A stretch of DNA of 64,000 bases from an uncultured Lachnospiraceae bacterium (GTDB lineage: Bacteria; Bacillota; Clostridia; Lachnospirales; Lachnospiraceae), in NCBI GenBank assembly GCA_934402515.1, contig CAKRTZ010000003.1, positions 1 through 64,000 on the forward strand, read 5' to 3'. Made by a program: the position numbers and the translations under genes. The notes under the pieces are model-generated. The model saw nothing but the letters and a program-made list of their open reading frames with translations. It was not told the origin of the DNA and searched no databases. This document shows, piece by piece, positions 8,177-16,327 of the stretch (position 1 is the stretch's first letter; each line of letters begins with the position of its first letter).

Positions 8177-8953
8177 ATGGTATATGATTATGAATATCTG
8201 AAAAGGGAGGTCTATGACCTGACCAAGATCGATTTGAATGCTTATAAAGAAAAACAAATGAAACGTCGCATCGATACACTGATTGCGAAGCATCATATTG
8301 TGGGATATGACAAGTATGTTCAGGTGTTAAAGACGGATAAGGCGCTGTTTGACGAGTTTGTCAATTATCTTACCATTAACGTTTCTGAGTTTTATCGTAA
8401 CCCGGATCAATGGAAGATCATGGATGAAGAGGTTATTCCGACTCTGATTTCCAGATTTGGTAAGAATCTTAAAATTTGGAGTGCTGCCTGTTCTACCGGG
8501 GACGAGCCATATTCTTTGGTTATGGCTTTTTCTAGACATTTACCATTAAATCAGATTAAGATTTTTGCAACAGACATTGATAAACAGGTAATTGAGAAAG
8601 CAAAAGTCGGGCTATATGGAGAGAAAAGCATTTCGTCGGTTCCTATGGATTTGAGAAAGAAGTTTTTTACCCAGGTGGGACCTTCCTATCAGATATCCGA
8701 GGAAATTAAGTCAAGAGTTGAATTTAAACAGCATAATCTGTTGAAAGATGCTTACCCTACAGACTGTAATTTGATTGTCTGCCGTAATGTATTAATCTAT
8801 TTTACGGAGGATGCGAAAGATGAGATCTTTCGTAAATTCCAGCAGTCATTAAAGGAAAAGGGAATACTTTTCATCGGTAGTACAGAACAGATTATCAATC
8901 CTAAGGATATGGGGTTTGATCGTAGAAGTTCTTTCTTTTACGAGAAGGCCTGA
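8177..8953 (+). CDS. cheR: CheR-type protein-glutamate O-methyltransferase
   Basis: The 258-residue protein has the CheR N-terminal helical domain (about 1-75), then the SAM-dependent methyltransferase domain. Motif I is IWSAACSTGDEPYSLVMAF; later motifs include IFATDIDKQVIEKA and the CheR hallmark LIVCRNVLIYF, and it ends with GSTEQI. CheR methylates glutamates on chemoreceptors using S-adenosylmethionine. No other chemotaxis gene is in the window, so it is an orphan, possibly working with a distant che cluster or a non-motility signalling array. The ribosome binding site is weak. A strong terminator follows. Confidence 0.9.
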   Translation: MVYDYEYLKREVYDLTKIDLNAYKEKQMKRRIDTLIAKHHIVGYDKYVQVLKTDKALFDEFVNYLTINVSEFYRNPDQWKIMDEEVIPTLISRFGKNLKIWSAACSTGDEPYSLVMAFSRHLPLNQIKIFATDIDKQVIEKAKVGLYGEKSISSVPMDLRKKFFTQVGPSYQISEEIKSRVEFKQHNLLKDAYPTDCNLIVCRNVLIYFTEDAKDEIFRKFQQSLKEKGILFIGSTEQIINPKDMGFDRRSSFFYEKA

Positions 8954-8973
8954 GAGAATAAAAGAGTGACAGA

Positions 8974-9003
8974 AGGAAGCAAAGCAGTTTGCTTCCTTTT
9001 TCT
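8974..9003 (+). terminator. Rho-independent terminator after cheR
   Basis: A perfect 10-bp stem, AGGAAGCAAA (8974-8983) with TTTGCTTCCT (8988-8997), has a GCAG loop and is followed by a T run. It ends the flavoprotein-to-cheR transcription unit. Confidence 0.92.
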
Positions 9004-9086
9004 GTTATGAGAAGAATTTCTTTAAATTTGTCCTAGAGGAGGAAGAAAAGACATATGATAAATTAAGAGAAAAGAGGTGATAGGGG

Positions 9087-9446
9087 TTGGCATTAACAGA
9101 AACAAAACTGGAACTTTTAAAACAAATTCGCATGGAACAGGATGCTAATATAAGAGATCTACAGACCAGAGAGCATATTTTATATGGAAAAACCTATTCT
9201 TATCCTACTATGAAAACAACGGGAAACGAGACGGATAAGAATCACGTATTCGGACCAGGAATAAAATTTTTGTTTCGATGTCTTTTGACGCTGTTACTTT
9301 GTACCGGAATTTATTTTGTCCTGGAATCAGAAAATCCGGTTGTCAGGGACGGAATCGATTTGTTAAGTCAGGAACAGACTGTATGGATAAAAGAATTGGC
9401 GGAGGAATGGCTTACGAAAAATGATTTGTCTTTTGCCGCAAAATGA
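9087..9446 (+). CDS. Small single-pass membrane protein, hypothetical
   Basis: This 119-residue protein probably starts at the TTG at 9087, after the RBS AAGAGGTGAT. The first 55 or so residues are hydrophilic and helical (LELLKQIRMEQDANIRDLQTRE). One hydrophobic segment follows near 63-82 (FLFRCLLTLLLCTGIYFVL), then an acidic C-terminal part with VWIKELAEEWL. I recognise no family. Its stop overlaps the ATG of the B12-binding radical-SAM gene (ATGA), so it is coupled to that operon. Its position suggests an envelope-anchored or regulatory role, but that is only context. Confidence 0.7.
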   Translation: MALTETKLELLKQIRMEQDANIRDLQTREHILYGKTYSYPTMKTTGNETDKNHVFGPGIKFLFRCLLTLLLCTGIYFVLESENPVVRDGIDLLSQEQTVWIKELAEEWLTKNDLSFAAK

Positions 9447-11461
9447 AATACAATAGGAACATGAGTAAATTAGCCTTAAGTGATGAAATATTAATGACCA
9501 TTGATAAGCCGGCACGTTATATCGGCAACGAAGTGAACGCCGTTGTCAAAGATAAGAAAAACGTGGCGGTGCGTTTCTGTATGTGTTTTCCGGATGTTTA
9601 TGAGATTGGAATGTCCCATCTGGGTATACAAATTTTATATGATATGTTTAACCGCTATGAGGACACCTGGTGTGAGCGGGTTTATTCTCCCTGGGTGGAT
9701 TTGGACAAGATCATGCGGGAACAGCACATACCTCTCTTTGCGCTGGAGTCGCAAGATCCGGTAAAAGAGTTTGATTTTCTTGGAATTACCCTGCAATATG
9801 AAATGTGTTATACCAACATATTACAAATTCTGGATCTTTCCGGGATTCCGTTGGAAGCAAAAGATCGGGATTGGGGAGTACCGATTGTCCTTGGCGGAGG
9901 TCCCTGTTCCTATAATCCGGAACCGATCACCCCTTTCTTTGATTTATTTTATATCGGTGAAGGCGAGACACGATATCGTGAATTGTTGGATTTGTATAAG
10001 CAGTATCGGAAAGAGGGACGAACCAGGCGGGAATTCCTGATTGAGGCAGGTAAAATTCCGGGAATCTATGCACCTCAGTTTTATGAAGCAACCTATAAGG
10101 AAGATGGAACGATTGCCAGTTTCTTACCTACAGAAGAAGGACTTCCCACCACGATTCATAAAGAAATCGTAAAAGATTTTGATGACAATATTGTCTATCC
10201 GGAGAAACCGATTGTACCTTATATTAAGGTAACGCAGGATCGGGCAGTATTGGAGATTCAGCGAGGCTGCATTCGCGGGTGCAGGTTCTGTCAGGCAGGA
10301 CAATTGTATCGTCCTGTACGTGAAAAAAATCTGGAGTTTCTGAAAGAGCGTGCCGTTACTTTATTAAATAATACAGGACATGAAGAACTGACTTTAAGTT
10401 CCTTAAGTACCAGTGATTATTCCAAATTACCGGAACTGGTGGACTACCTGATAGAGGAATGCGATAAACGCCATGTGAATATTTCTCTTCCCAGTTTGCG
10501 AATTGATGCCTTTTCTCTGGATGTTATGGAGAAGGTACAGGATATTAGAAAGAGCTCTCTGACCTTTGCTCCGGAAGCCGGATCACAGAGAATGAGAAAT
10601 GTGATTAACAAGGGATTGACAGAGGAAGTGATTCTACACGGAGCACAGCTGGCCTTCAAAGGAGGCTGGACCCGTGTGAAGCTGTATTTTATGTTGGGAC
10701 TGCCCGGTGAGACGGATGAGGATATCCGGGGGATCGCAGATCTCTCCAATAAGATTGCCATGGTTTTTTTTGACACTGTTCCAAAGCAGGAGCGGGTGAA
10801 CGGCAAGGTGCAGATTGTGTCCAGTACCTCCTTCTTTATTCCGAAACCGTTTACTGCATTCCAGTGGGCACCTCAGTGTACCAAGGAACAGTTCCTGGAA
10901 AAAGCCTATACTTGCAGAAAAGCAATTTCTGAGCAGCATAATCAGAAAAGTATCAAATATAACTGGCATGAGGCAGATGTAAGTGTGATGGAGGGGGTAT
11001 TTGCCAGAGGTGATCGGCGAATTGCACCAGTAATCAAACTGGCTTATGAGCGTGGGTGTCTCTATGATGCCTGGGGCGAGTACTATAAACATGATGTATG
11101 GCTGCAATGCTTTGCAGACTGTGGTGTTTCCATGGACTTTTATACCACACGGGAACGCGATCTGGATGAAATTTTCCCTTGGGATTTTCTGGATTGTGGA
11201 GTAAACAAAGAGTTTTTGAAAAGAGAATGGCTGAAATCCAAGGAAGCTGTGGTTTCTCCCAACTGTAAGCGACAGTGCCAGGGCTGTGGTGCCAATAAAT
11301 ACGGTGTGGGTATCTGCTATGAGGACAGAGCCGGTGAACTGGAAAAAGAGGCACTGTTCCAGAAAGAGGCGGAAGCTGCGATCCAGGCAATTGCCGATGG
11401 AAAGGCGGCAATGAAAGCCCTGTATGGCAGAAAAGACAAAGAGGAAACAAAGAATGAGTGA
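9443..11461 (+). CDS. TIGR03960-type B12-binding-domain radical SAM protein
   Basis: The 672-residue protein has an N-terminal cobalamin-binding-like domain (about 1-230; motifs DVYEIGMSHLGIQILYDMFN and GGGPCSYNPEP). A radical-SAM core follows near residue 270 with the cluster motif CIRGCRFCQAG, then GLPGETDEDI and APEAGSQRMR, with cysteine-rich CKRQCQGCGANKYG near the C-terminus. This matches the TIGR03960 family. Its partner, a DUF2344/TIGR03936 protein, is the next gene, overlapping by 8 nt; in some bacteria the two are fused. The substrate is unknown, and RNase G as the following gene hints at an RNA- or ribosome-linked role. A second ATG lies at 9461. Confidence 0.88.
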   Translation: MKYNRNMSKLALSDEILMTIDKPARYIGNEVNAVVKDKKNVAVRFCMCFPDVYEIGMSHLGIQILYDMFNRYEDTWCERVYSPWVDLDKIMREQHIPLFALESQDPVKEFDFLGITLQYEMCYTNILQILDLSGIPLEAKDRDWGVPIVLGGGPCSYNPEPITPFFDLFYIGEGETRYRELLDLYKQYRKEGRTRREFLIEAGKIPGIYAPQFYEATYKEDGTIASFLPTEEGLPTTIHKEIVKDFDDNIVYPEKPIVPYIKVTQDRAVLEIQRGCIRGCRFCQAGQLYRPVREKNLEFLKERAVTLLNNTGHEELTLSSLSTSDYSKLPELVDYLIEECDKRHVNISLPSLRIDAFSLDVMEKVQDIRKSSLTFAPEAGSQRMRNVINKGLTEEVILHGAQLAFKGGWTRVKLYFMLGLPGETDEDIRGIADLSNKIAMVFFDTVPKQERVNGKVQIVSSTSFFIPKPFTAFQWAPQCTKEQFLEKAYTCRKAISEQHNQKSIKYNWHEADVSVMEGVFARGDRRIAPVIKLAYERGCLYDAWGEYYKHDVWLQCFADCGVSMDFYTTRERDLDEIFPWDFLDCGVNKEFLKREWLKSKEAVVSPNCKRQCQGCGANKYGVGICYEDRAGELEKEALFQKEAEAAIQAIADGKAAMKALYGRKDKEETKNE

Positions 11462-12185
11462 ACGAATTAAAGTCCGCATGAAGTTTGAAAAAACCGGTGT
11501 GGTGAAATTTATCGGTCATCTGGACATCATGCGTTATTTTCAGAAGGCGAACCGTCGGGCTGGGCTGGATATCGCCTATTCCGGAGGATACAGTCCTCAT
11601 CAGATTTTGTCTTTCGCAGCGCCGCTGGGTGTAGGCCTGGAAAGTTATGGAGAGTATCTGGATGTGGAGATGGAATCCATAACCTCTTCTCAGGATATTA
11701 TGGATCGGCTGAATCAGGTAAATGTTCCGGGAATCCGTGTGACCAATGTGGTGCGGCTTCCGGAGGGAGCTGCCAATGCCATGGCATCTGTGGCGGCAGC
11801 CAGATATCAGGTTCGTTTCCGGGAAGGCTATGAACCACGATTTGACTATGTGGGTCAATTAGAAAACTTTTTATCAAGGGAAGACATTCCCTATGAGAAA
11901 GAGACAAAGAATGGCAGCAAAGTATTGAATTTGCGAGATGCTATTTATGAATGTAAGGTGCTTTGGGATGCAGAGAATCATCCTGTTGGCCTGGAGATGT
12001 TAGTCAACGCCAGTTCAGCCGGTAATATCAAGCCGGGAATGGTGATAGAGGCTCTATATTCCTTCTGTGGAGACAAATTGTCGGAATTTGCACTGGCAGT
12101 AACCAGAGTGGATACTTACACGAATGCAGGAACCGAGGAAGAGCCAAACTATGTACCGTTAGATTCCGTAGGTGAGAGATTTTAA
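11454..12185 (+). CDS. TIGR03936-family protein (DUF2344), partner of the radical SAM protein
   Basis: The 243-residue protein starts at MSERIKVRMKFEKTGVVKFIGHLDIMRYF, a typical DUF2344 N-terminus. GGYSPHQILSFAAPLGVGLESYGEYLDVE is the other signature. I chose the ATG at 11454, with GAGG upstream, over an earlier in-frame start. Sequences of this family follow or are fused to TIGR03960 proteins. The fold has not been tied to a reaction, and no catalytic residues can be named. It is cotranscribed with the upstream radical-SAM gene and with RNase G, 22 bp downstream. Confidence 0.85.
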   Translation: MSERIKVRMKFEKTGVVKFIGHLDIMRYFQKANRRAGLDIAYSGGYSPHQILSFAAPLGVGLESYGEYLDVEMESITSSQDIMDRLNQVNVPGIRVTNVVRLPEGAANAMASVAAARYQVRFREGYEPRFDYVGQLENFLSREDIPYEKETKNGSKVLNLRDAIYECKVLWDAENHPVGLEMLVNASSAGNIKPGMVIEALYSFCGDKLSEFALAVTRVDTYTNAGTEEEPNYVPLDSVGERF

Positions 12186-12207
12186 CGGAAATAAGGAATG
12201 ATCAAAA

Positions 12208-13341
12208 ATGCAGGAAATCATAAAACCTCGAAAAAAATATACGGAAGCAGAAGATCTGTTGAAAAGGGAGGGCGGTGCTACGGCGGTGCCCTCCAATGCT
12301 GTTTGTGTGATGTTACGACGCAAAGGTCAGCTGGTGACAGCTTTTTTTCAGAAGGGACAGCTGGAACAGATCCATGTCTATGGGGATGAAAGGAATAAGG
12401 AACAGCCACAGCTGGGAGAAGTCTATCTGGGGAAGGTCACCCGGGTGGCAGAAAATCTGGGAGCAGCTTTTGTGGATGTACAAAAGGGCATATCCTGCTA
12501 TTTATCCCTGGGGAACGATCTTGGAGTAAGCTTATTGGAAAAGGGAATGCTCTATCGGACCAACCGAACCGGAAATGTTCCTATAAAGGCAGGGGATGAA
12601 CTGTTGGTTCAGGTAACCAGAGAAGCCTTAAAAACAAAATTACCTGCAGTAAACGGAAAGATAACGAACTGTGAAAACATAGAAATGTTACAACAAAAAG
12701 CGGATCATGCATTGTGTTATACGAAATTGGTGCAGGTTATGCCGGGGTGGTTATATTTTTTGCAGGAATGTCTGAAAGAGGAGGAATCTTTTCAGGTTAT
12801 AACCGATGACGCAGAGATTCAGGCACAGCTGAAGAATTATCGGGAGCGTTCAATGAATTTTGATGGGATACAGCTTCGATATTATGAGGATGCCCGTGTA
12901 TCTTTGACATCCTTGTATTCCATAGAGACGCATTTATCACAGCTGACTGCCCGGCAGGTGTGGCTTAAATGCGGAGGATATCTGGTAATTGACCACACAG
13001 AGGCGATGACAGTCATTGATGTGAACAGTGGAAAATGCATTCGGAAGGATTCTCCGGAGGAATTGACACAATTAGTAAATAAGGAGGCGGGTGAGGAGGT
13101 ATTTCGTCAGCTGCGTCTGCGAAATCTGTCCGGAATGATTCTGGTGGATTTTGTAAATATCAAGGATAAAGAGCAGCGGGAGCAGTTTTTCCAGGAACTT
13201 CGCACAATGGCACAACAGGATCCCGTACCTACGAAGGTACATGATATTACGGCACTGGGTATTGTGGAAATTACCAGAAAAAAGGTATCCCATCCATTGG
13301 CAGAGCAGTTGCAAGGTAATAAAAAAGTCAATCAAAATTAG
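12208..13341 (+). CDS. rng: Ribonuclease G/E family protein, short form lacking the zinc-link
   Basis: The 377-residue protein carries the S1-like domain (about 55-140, with GEVYLGKVTRVAENLGAAFVDV). The RNase E/G catalytic core follows, with catalytic aspartates in MTVIDVNSGK (near 270) and MILVDFVNI (near 312), and DITALGIVEITRKK. Family members cut single-stranded 5'-monophosphorylated RNA, including rRNA precursors. The protein ends about 20 residues after GIVEITRKK. E. coli RNase G continues there with the CPxCxG zinc-link that joins subunits, and this protein lacks it. The family is often followed by rplU-rpmA; here a Nudix gene follows. Confidence 0.88.
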   Translation: MQEIIKPRKKYTEAEDLLKREGGATAVPSNAVCVMLRRKGQLVTAFFQKGQLEQIHVYGDERNKEQPQLGEVYLGKVTRVAENLGAAFVDVQKGISCYLSLGNDLGVSLLEKGMLYRTNRTGNVPIKAGDELLVQVTREALKTKLPAVNGKITNCENIEMLQQKADHALCYTKLVQVMPGWLYFLQECLKEEESFQVITDDAEIQAQLKNYRERSMNFDGIQLRYYEDARVSLTSLYSIETHLSQLTARQVWLKCGGYLVIDHTEAMTVIDVNSGKCIRKDSPEELTQLVNKEAGEEVFRQLRLRNLSGMILVDFVNIKDKEQREQFFQELRTMAQQDPVPTKVHDITALGIVEITRKKVSHPLAEQLQGNKKVNQN

Positions 13342-13351
13342 GGGACAAACC

Positions 13352-13915
13352 ATGAAACTATTAAATCTGAAAAAGGTTCGTGACGGAAAATATCTCAAGG
13401 ATTACGAACTGACTTATGAGAATAAGGCCGGAAAGGAAAAAATTTATGAAATTGTAAGCTTAAAAGAACTTTCTGAGCCAAAAGATCTGGGAACTGCAGT
13501 GACCGGTGTGTCCATTGCGGCAGTACATGAGGGAAAGCTACTTCTTTTAAAGGAATTCCGCATGGCCATTAACTGCGAAATTTACGGACTTTGTGCAGGA
13601 CACCTGGAGGAGAATGAAAGCGTAGAGGAATGTATTCAACGGGAATTATATGAAGAAACCGGTCTGAATTTAAAACGGATTATTAAAATTTTTCCCCCCT
13701 CTTTTTCTACAGTGACAATTTCTGACGCAAAGACGCAGATCGCATTTGTGGAAGCAGAGGGAACAATTTCTGACGAGCACATGTCCGCAAACGAACAGAT
13801 TAAGGCAGCCTTTTACACACCTGCGGAGGTTTTACATTTGATTGAGACGGAAACCTTCAGCTCCAGAGCGCAGATGATTGCTTATGGTTTTTCCAAGGGA
13901 CTTTTCCGCGCATAG
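13352..13915 (+). CDS. Nudix hydrolase (probable ADP-ribose pyrophosphatase type)
   Basis: The 187-residue protein has a full Nudix box, GHLEENESVEECIQRELYEE followed by TGL, at about residues 91-113. This is the magnesium-binding motif of enzymes that cleave nucleoside diphosphates linked to another moiety. The preceding VSIAAVHEGKLLLLKEFRMAINCEIYGLCAG is typical of the ADP-ribose/NDP-sugar branch, though substrate cannot be fixed from sequence. I chose the ATG at 13352, after GGGGACAAACC, since the frame upstream lies inside rng. It follows rng by 10 bp. Confidence 0.87.
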   Translation: MKLLNLKKVRDGKYLKDYELTYENKAGKEKIYEIVSLKELSEPKDLGTAVTGVSIAAVHEGKLLLLKEFRMAINCEIYGLCAGHLEENESVEECIQRELYEETGLNLKRIIKIFPPSFSTVTISDAKTQIAFVEAEGTISDEHMSANEQIKAAFYTPAEVLHLIETETFSSRAQMIAYGFSKGLFRA

Positions 13916-13966
13916 AGTAAGAGGAAAATGCATATCGTATAAAGAGTTCTATTATGGCGGTGTGGC

Positions 13967-15379
13967 ATGAAAAACGGAAAGCAATTAAAGAAAGCAGCCG
14001 GGAGGCTTGGAGTCGTTGGGGTAACGGTGACAGGGCTCCTGTTTTCTTTTGTATATTTGCCGGTGAAGGGGACAGCTTCAGAAGCTTGCAGCGAGAGGGG
14101 CAACAGGGTAGCCTCCGGACAAATTTTGCTGGATACAGAAAGTCCCCAACTTGCCCCTACGGAACTTTATTCTAAAGCGGCAGTTCTGATGGATGCCAGG
14201 ACAGGGCGGGTTTTATATGAAAAGGATGGAAGTGAAAAGCTGTCCAATGCCAGTACCACGAAGATTATGACCTGCATTCTGGTACTGGAGCAGGAGTGTG
14301 ATGACCAGATTGTAGAGACTTCTGCCTATGCAGGGGCACAACCTAAAGTACATCTTGGAGTCCAGAGCGGCCAACAGTTTCTGGTAAAGGATCTGCTTTA
14401 TTCCCTCATGCTGGAATCCCATAACGATGCAGCAGTGATTTTGGCAGAATCCATCGGCGCAAAAACACTGGGACTGTCTGACACAGCAGGGGAGCGAAAG
14501 GTAGAAGAAAGCAAACAGGCTGTAGCTGCCTTTGCAAAAATGATGAATGAGAAGGCGTTGGAAATCGGTTGTAAGGATACTACCTTTGTTACTCCCAACG
14601 GATTGGATGCCGTGCAGGTAGTCGAAAATGAAAAGGGAGAGGAAAAGGTACTGACTCATGGCACAACGGCGTCAGATTTGGCAAAAATCATGGCGTACTG
14701 TGTTACATCCAGCCCGAAAAAAGAAGAGTTTCTGGAAATTACAAGAGCAGTTGACCATTCTTTTTCCGATATGGAAGGAAGGCAGTCCTACACCTGCCAC
14801 AATCATAATGCTTTTCTTGGCATGATGGATGGAGCACTGTCCGGAAAAACCGGTTTCACCAATAGTGCAGGGTATTGCTATGTGGGTGCTTTACAACGGG
14901 ATGACAGAATTTATACCATTGCATTGCTGGCGTGTGGCTGGCCGAATCACAAGGGATGGAAGTGGCAGGACAGCCGCAAACTTTATGACTATGGGCTGGA
15001 AAACTATGATTATCAGGAATTTTTGCCAGAGGTGGAGATCTCGCCTTTAGCGGTTTCCGGAGGACAGCCGAAAGACGGAAATCCTTATCACAGCGTGGAG
15101 GTTTTGCCTGTCTTGGAGACGCTGGAACCTATGCGGATTCTCTGTAGTGAGGGAGAACATATGGTGGCAGAACTGGAGAGCATAGATCGTCTGGAAGCTC
15201 CGGTGGAGACTGGTACGCAGACGGGAACGGTGACCTATTATTTTGTGACAGCTCAGGGAGAACGAATTCCCTGGAAAAGTGCCTCTGTACATGTGCAGGA
15301 AAAAATCGCCAGGATAGATGCAGGGTTTGTAACAACGTATGTGATAGAAGATTTTCTGTTGGGACAGAACAGAGAGTAA
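13967..15379 (+). CDS. D-alanyl-D-alanine carboxypeptidase (PBP5/DacF family)
   Basis: The 470-residue exported penicillin-binding protein trims the terminal D-Ala from peptidoglycan stem peptides. A signal peptide is visible (KKAAGRLGVVGVTVTGLLFS). The serine-peptidase S11 motifs follow in order: STTK (in LSNASTTKIMT, near residue 92), SHN (in LESHNDAAV) and KTG (in LSGKTGFT). A C-terminal PBP5-like beta domain occupies about residues 345-450. There is a roughly 25-residue insertion after SIGAKTLGL. A second paralogue lies at 56486. No C-terminal amphipathic anchor is obvious. Confidence 0.92.
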   Translation: MKNGKQLKKAAGRLGVVGVTVTGLLFSFVYLPVKGTASEACSERGNRVASGQILLDTESPQLAPTELYSKAAVLMDARTGRVLYEKDGSEKLSNASTTKIMTCILVLEQECDDQIVETSAYAGAQPKVHLGVQSGQQFLVKDLLYSLMLESHNDAAVILAESIGAKTLGLSDTAGERKVEESKQAVAAFAKMMNEKALEIGCKDTTFVTPNGLDAVQVVENEKGEEKVLTHGTTASDLAKIMAYCVTSSPKKEEFLEITRAVDHSFSDMEGRQSYTCHNHNAFLGMMDGALSGKTGFTNSAGYCYVGALQRDDRIYTIALLACGWPNHKGWKWQDSRKLYDYGLENYDYQEFLPEVEISPLAVSGGQPKDGNPYHSVEVLPVLETLEPMRILCSEGEHMVAELESIDRLEAPVETGTQTGTVTYYFVTAQGERIPWKSASVHVQEKIARIDAGFVTTYVIEDFLLGQNRE

Positions 15380-15402
15380 ATTTTATGAACTTCCATATTT
15401 TG

Positions 15403-15431
15403 TTGACAAAGTTTTATCAATATGGCATAGT
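15403..15431 (+). promoter_or_regulatory. Putative promoter of the mntP riboswitch leader
   Basis: A perfect TTGACA (15403-15408) is followed by 17 bp and CATAGT (15426-15431), about 18 bp before the start of the riboswitch. Confidence 0.6.
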
Positions 15432-15447
15432 ATTAAGAAATGATAAC

Positions 15448-15585
15448 GAACCCATGAGGGAGTAGTTTGCACTAAATAGTGTGATATGTCAACACACTGA
15501 TTCATTTGGAATCTGGCATATCTTAATGAACGAGACTCAGACACAGAATGATGAACGACATTCTGTATCTGGGTTCTTTTTATTG
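15448..15585 (+). ncRNA. yybP-ykoY-type manganese riboswitch with terminator
   Basis: The leader contains ATGAGGGAGTAG near 15454 and the matching 3' element CGAGACTCAG (15531-15540). The helix ATGAG/CTCA would close a hairpin with the conserved GGGAGUAG and C-N-AGAC loops of the yybP-ykoY class. A terminator follows: CAGACACAGAATG (15538-15550) pairs with CATTCTGTATCTG (15559-15571), with a T-rich tail at 15574-15581. Its 3' side continues into TGGGTTC, complementary to GAACCCA at the start of the leader, giving a plausible switch. The class senses Mn(II) and turns on export genes, which fits mntP downstream. Confidence 0.78.
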
Positions 15586-15641
15586 CATAGGAAATTTCTT
15601 CCTAATGCAATAAAAACTTTTGTGAAAAGGAGAAAAGAAAA

Positions 15642-16199
15642 ATGGGAATTATCGAGTTGTTTTTACTGGGGGTCGGACTGTCCATGGATGCCTTTGCCGT
15701 CTCTATCTGCAAGGGACTGGGAGTCAAGGAAGTAAGGCCAAAGCACATGCTCTGCTGTGGATTGTGGTTCGGTGGCTTTCAGGCACTGATGCCATTGATC
15801 GGCTATCTATTAGGTTCCGCTTTTGAAAGTTACATTACTAAGATTGATCATTGGATTGCATTTGTCCTTCTGGTATTTATCGGTGTCAATATGATCCGTG
15901 AGGCGTTGTCTGACGAAGAAGAGCAGACCAGTGCATCTTTTGGATTTAAAACCATGCTGTTAATGGCCATTGCCACCAGCATTGATGCCCTGGCTGTGGG
16001 AATTACATTTGCCTTTCTTGGAGTTAATATATGGATGGCCATTACTCTTATCGGCTGCACAACCTTTGTTTTTTCTGCTGCAGGAGTGAAAATCGGAAAT
16101 GTATTTGGAAATAAATATAAAGCAAAAGCAGAGATTGTGGGTGGCGTAATTCTTATTGCAATCGGCTGCAAAATACTCATTGAGCATTTGTTTTTCTAA
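15642..16199 (+). CDS. mntP: Manganese efflux pump MntP
   Basis: The 185-residue membrane protein has six hydrophobic segments. The DUF204/MntP signatures appear twice as an internal repeat: [18 protein letters not shown] near the N-terminus and [18 protein letters not shown] in the second half. Each carries the Asp within a transmembrane helix needed for manganese transport. MntP exports Mn(II) when cytoplasmic levels are high, and the preceding riboswitch provides the control. RBS AAAAGGAGA precedes the ATG. It appears to be a single-gene unit. Confidence 0.93.
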   Translation: MGIIELFLLGVGLSMDAFAVSICKGLGVKEVRPKHMLCCGLWFGGFQALMPLIGYLLGSAFESYITKIDHWIAFVLLVFIGVNMIREALSDEEEQTSASFGFKTMLLMAIATSIDALAVGITFAFLGVNIWMAITLIGCTTFVFSAAGVKIGNVFGNKYKAKAEIVGGVILIAIGCKILIEHLFF

Positions 16200-16244
16200 A
16201 TGACTTTAGTCCCTTTTGACCACAGCCTTTTACAAGGGCACATC

Positions 16245-16282
16245 TTGACATAAATAAATACCATGGTACAATATATAGTATC
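16245..16282 (+). promoter_or_regulatory. nrdD promoter overlapped by an NrdR box
   Basis: TTGACA (16245-16250) and TACAAT (16267-16272) are 16 bp apart. The sequence TACAATATATAGTATC (16267-16282) covers the -10 and matches the NrdR consensus ACACWATATATWGTGT closely. NrdR represses ribonucleotide reductase genes when dATP/ATP is high. A second box at the usual three-turn spacing is not clear. Confidence 0.72.
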
Positions 16283-16327
16283 TGCGATGTGCTGTGGGTA
16301 TAGATTTATTATGTCAGGAGTGAGGGT

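Noticed and set aside
10634..11858. Long antisense frames opposite the radical-SAM genes
   Set aside because: They lie entirely within strongly conserved genes on the other strand, and their translations are cysteine/histidine-rich with no recognisable domain.
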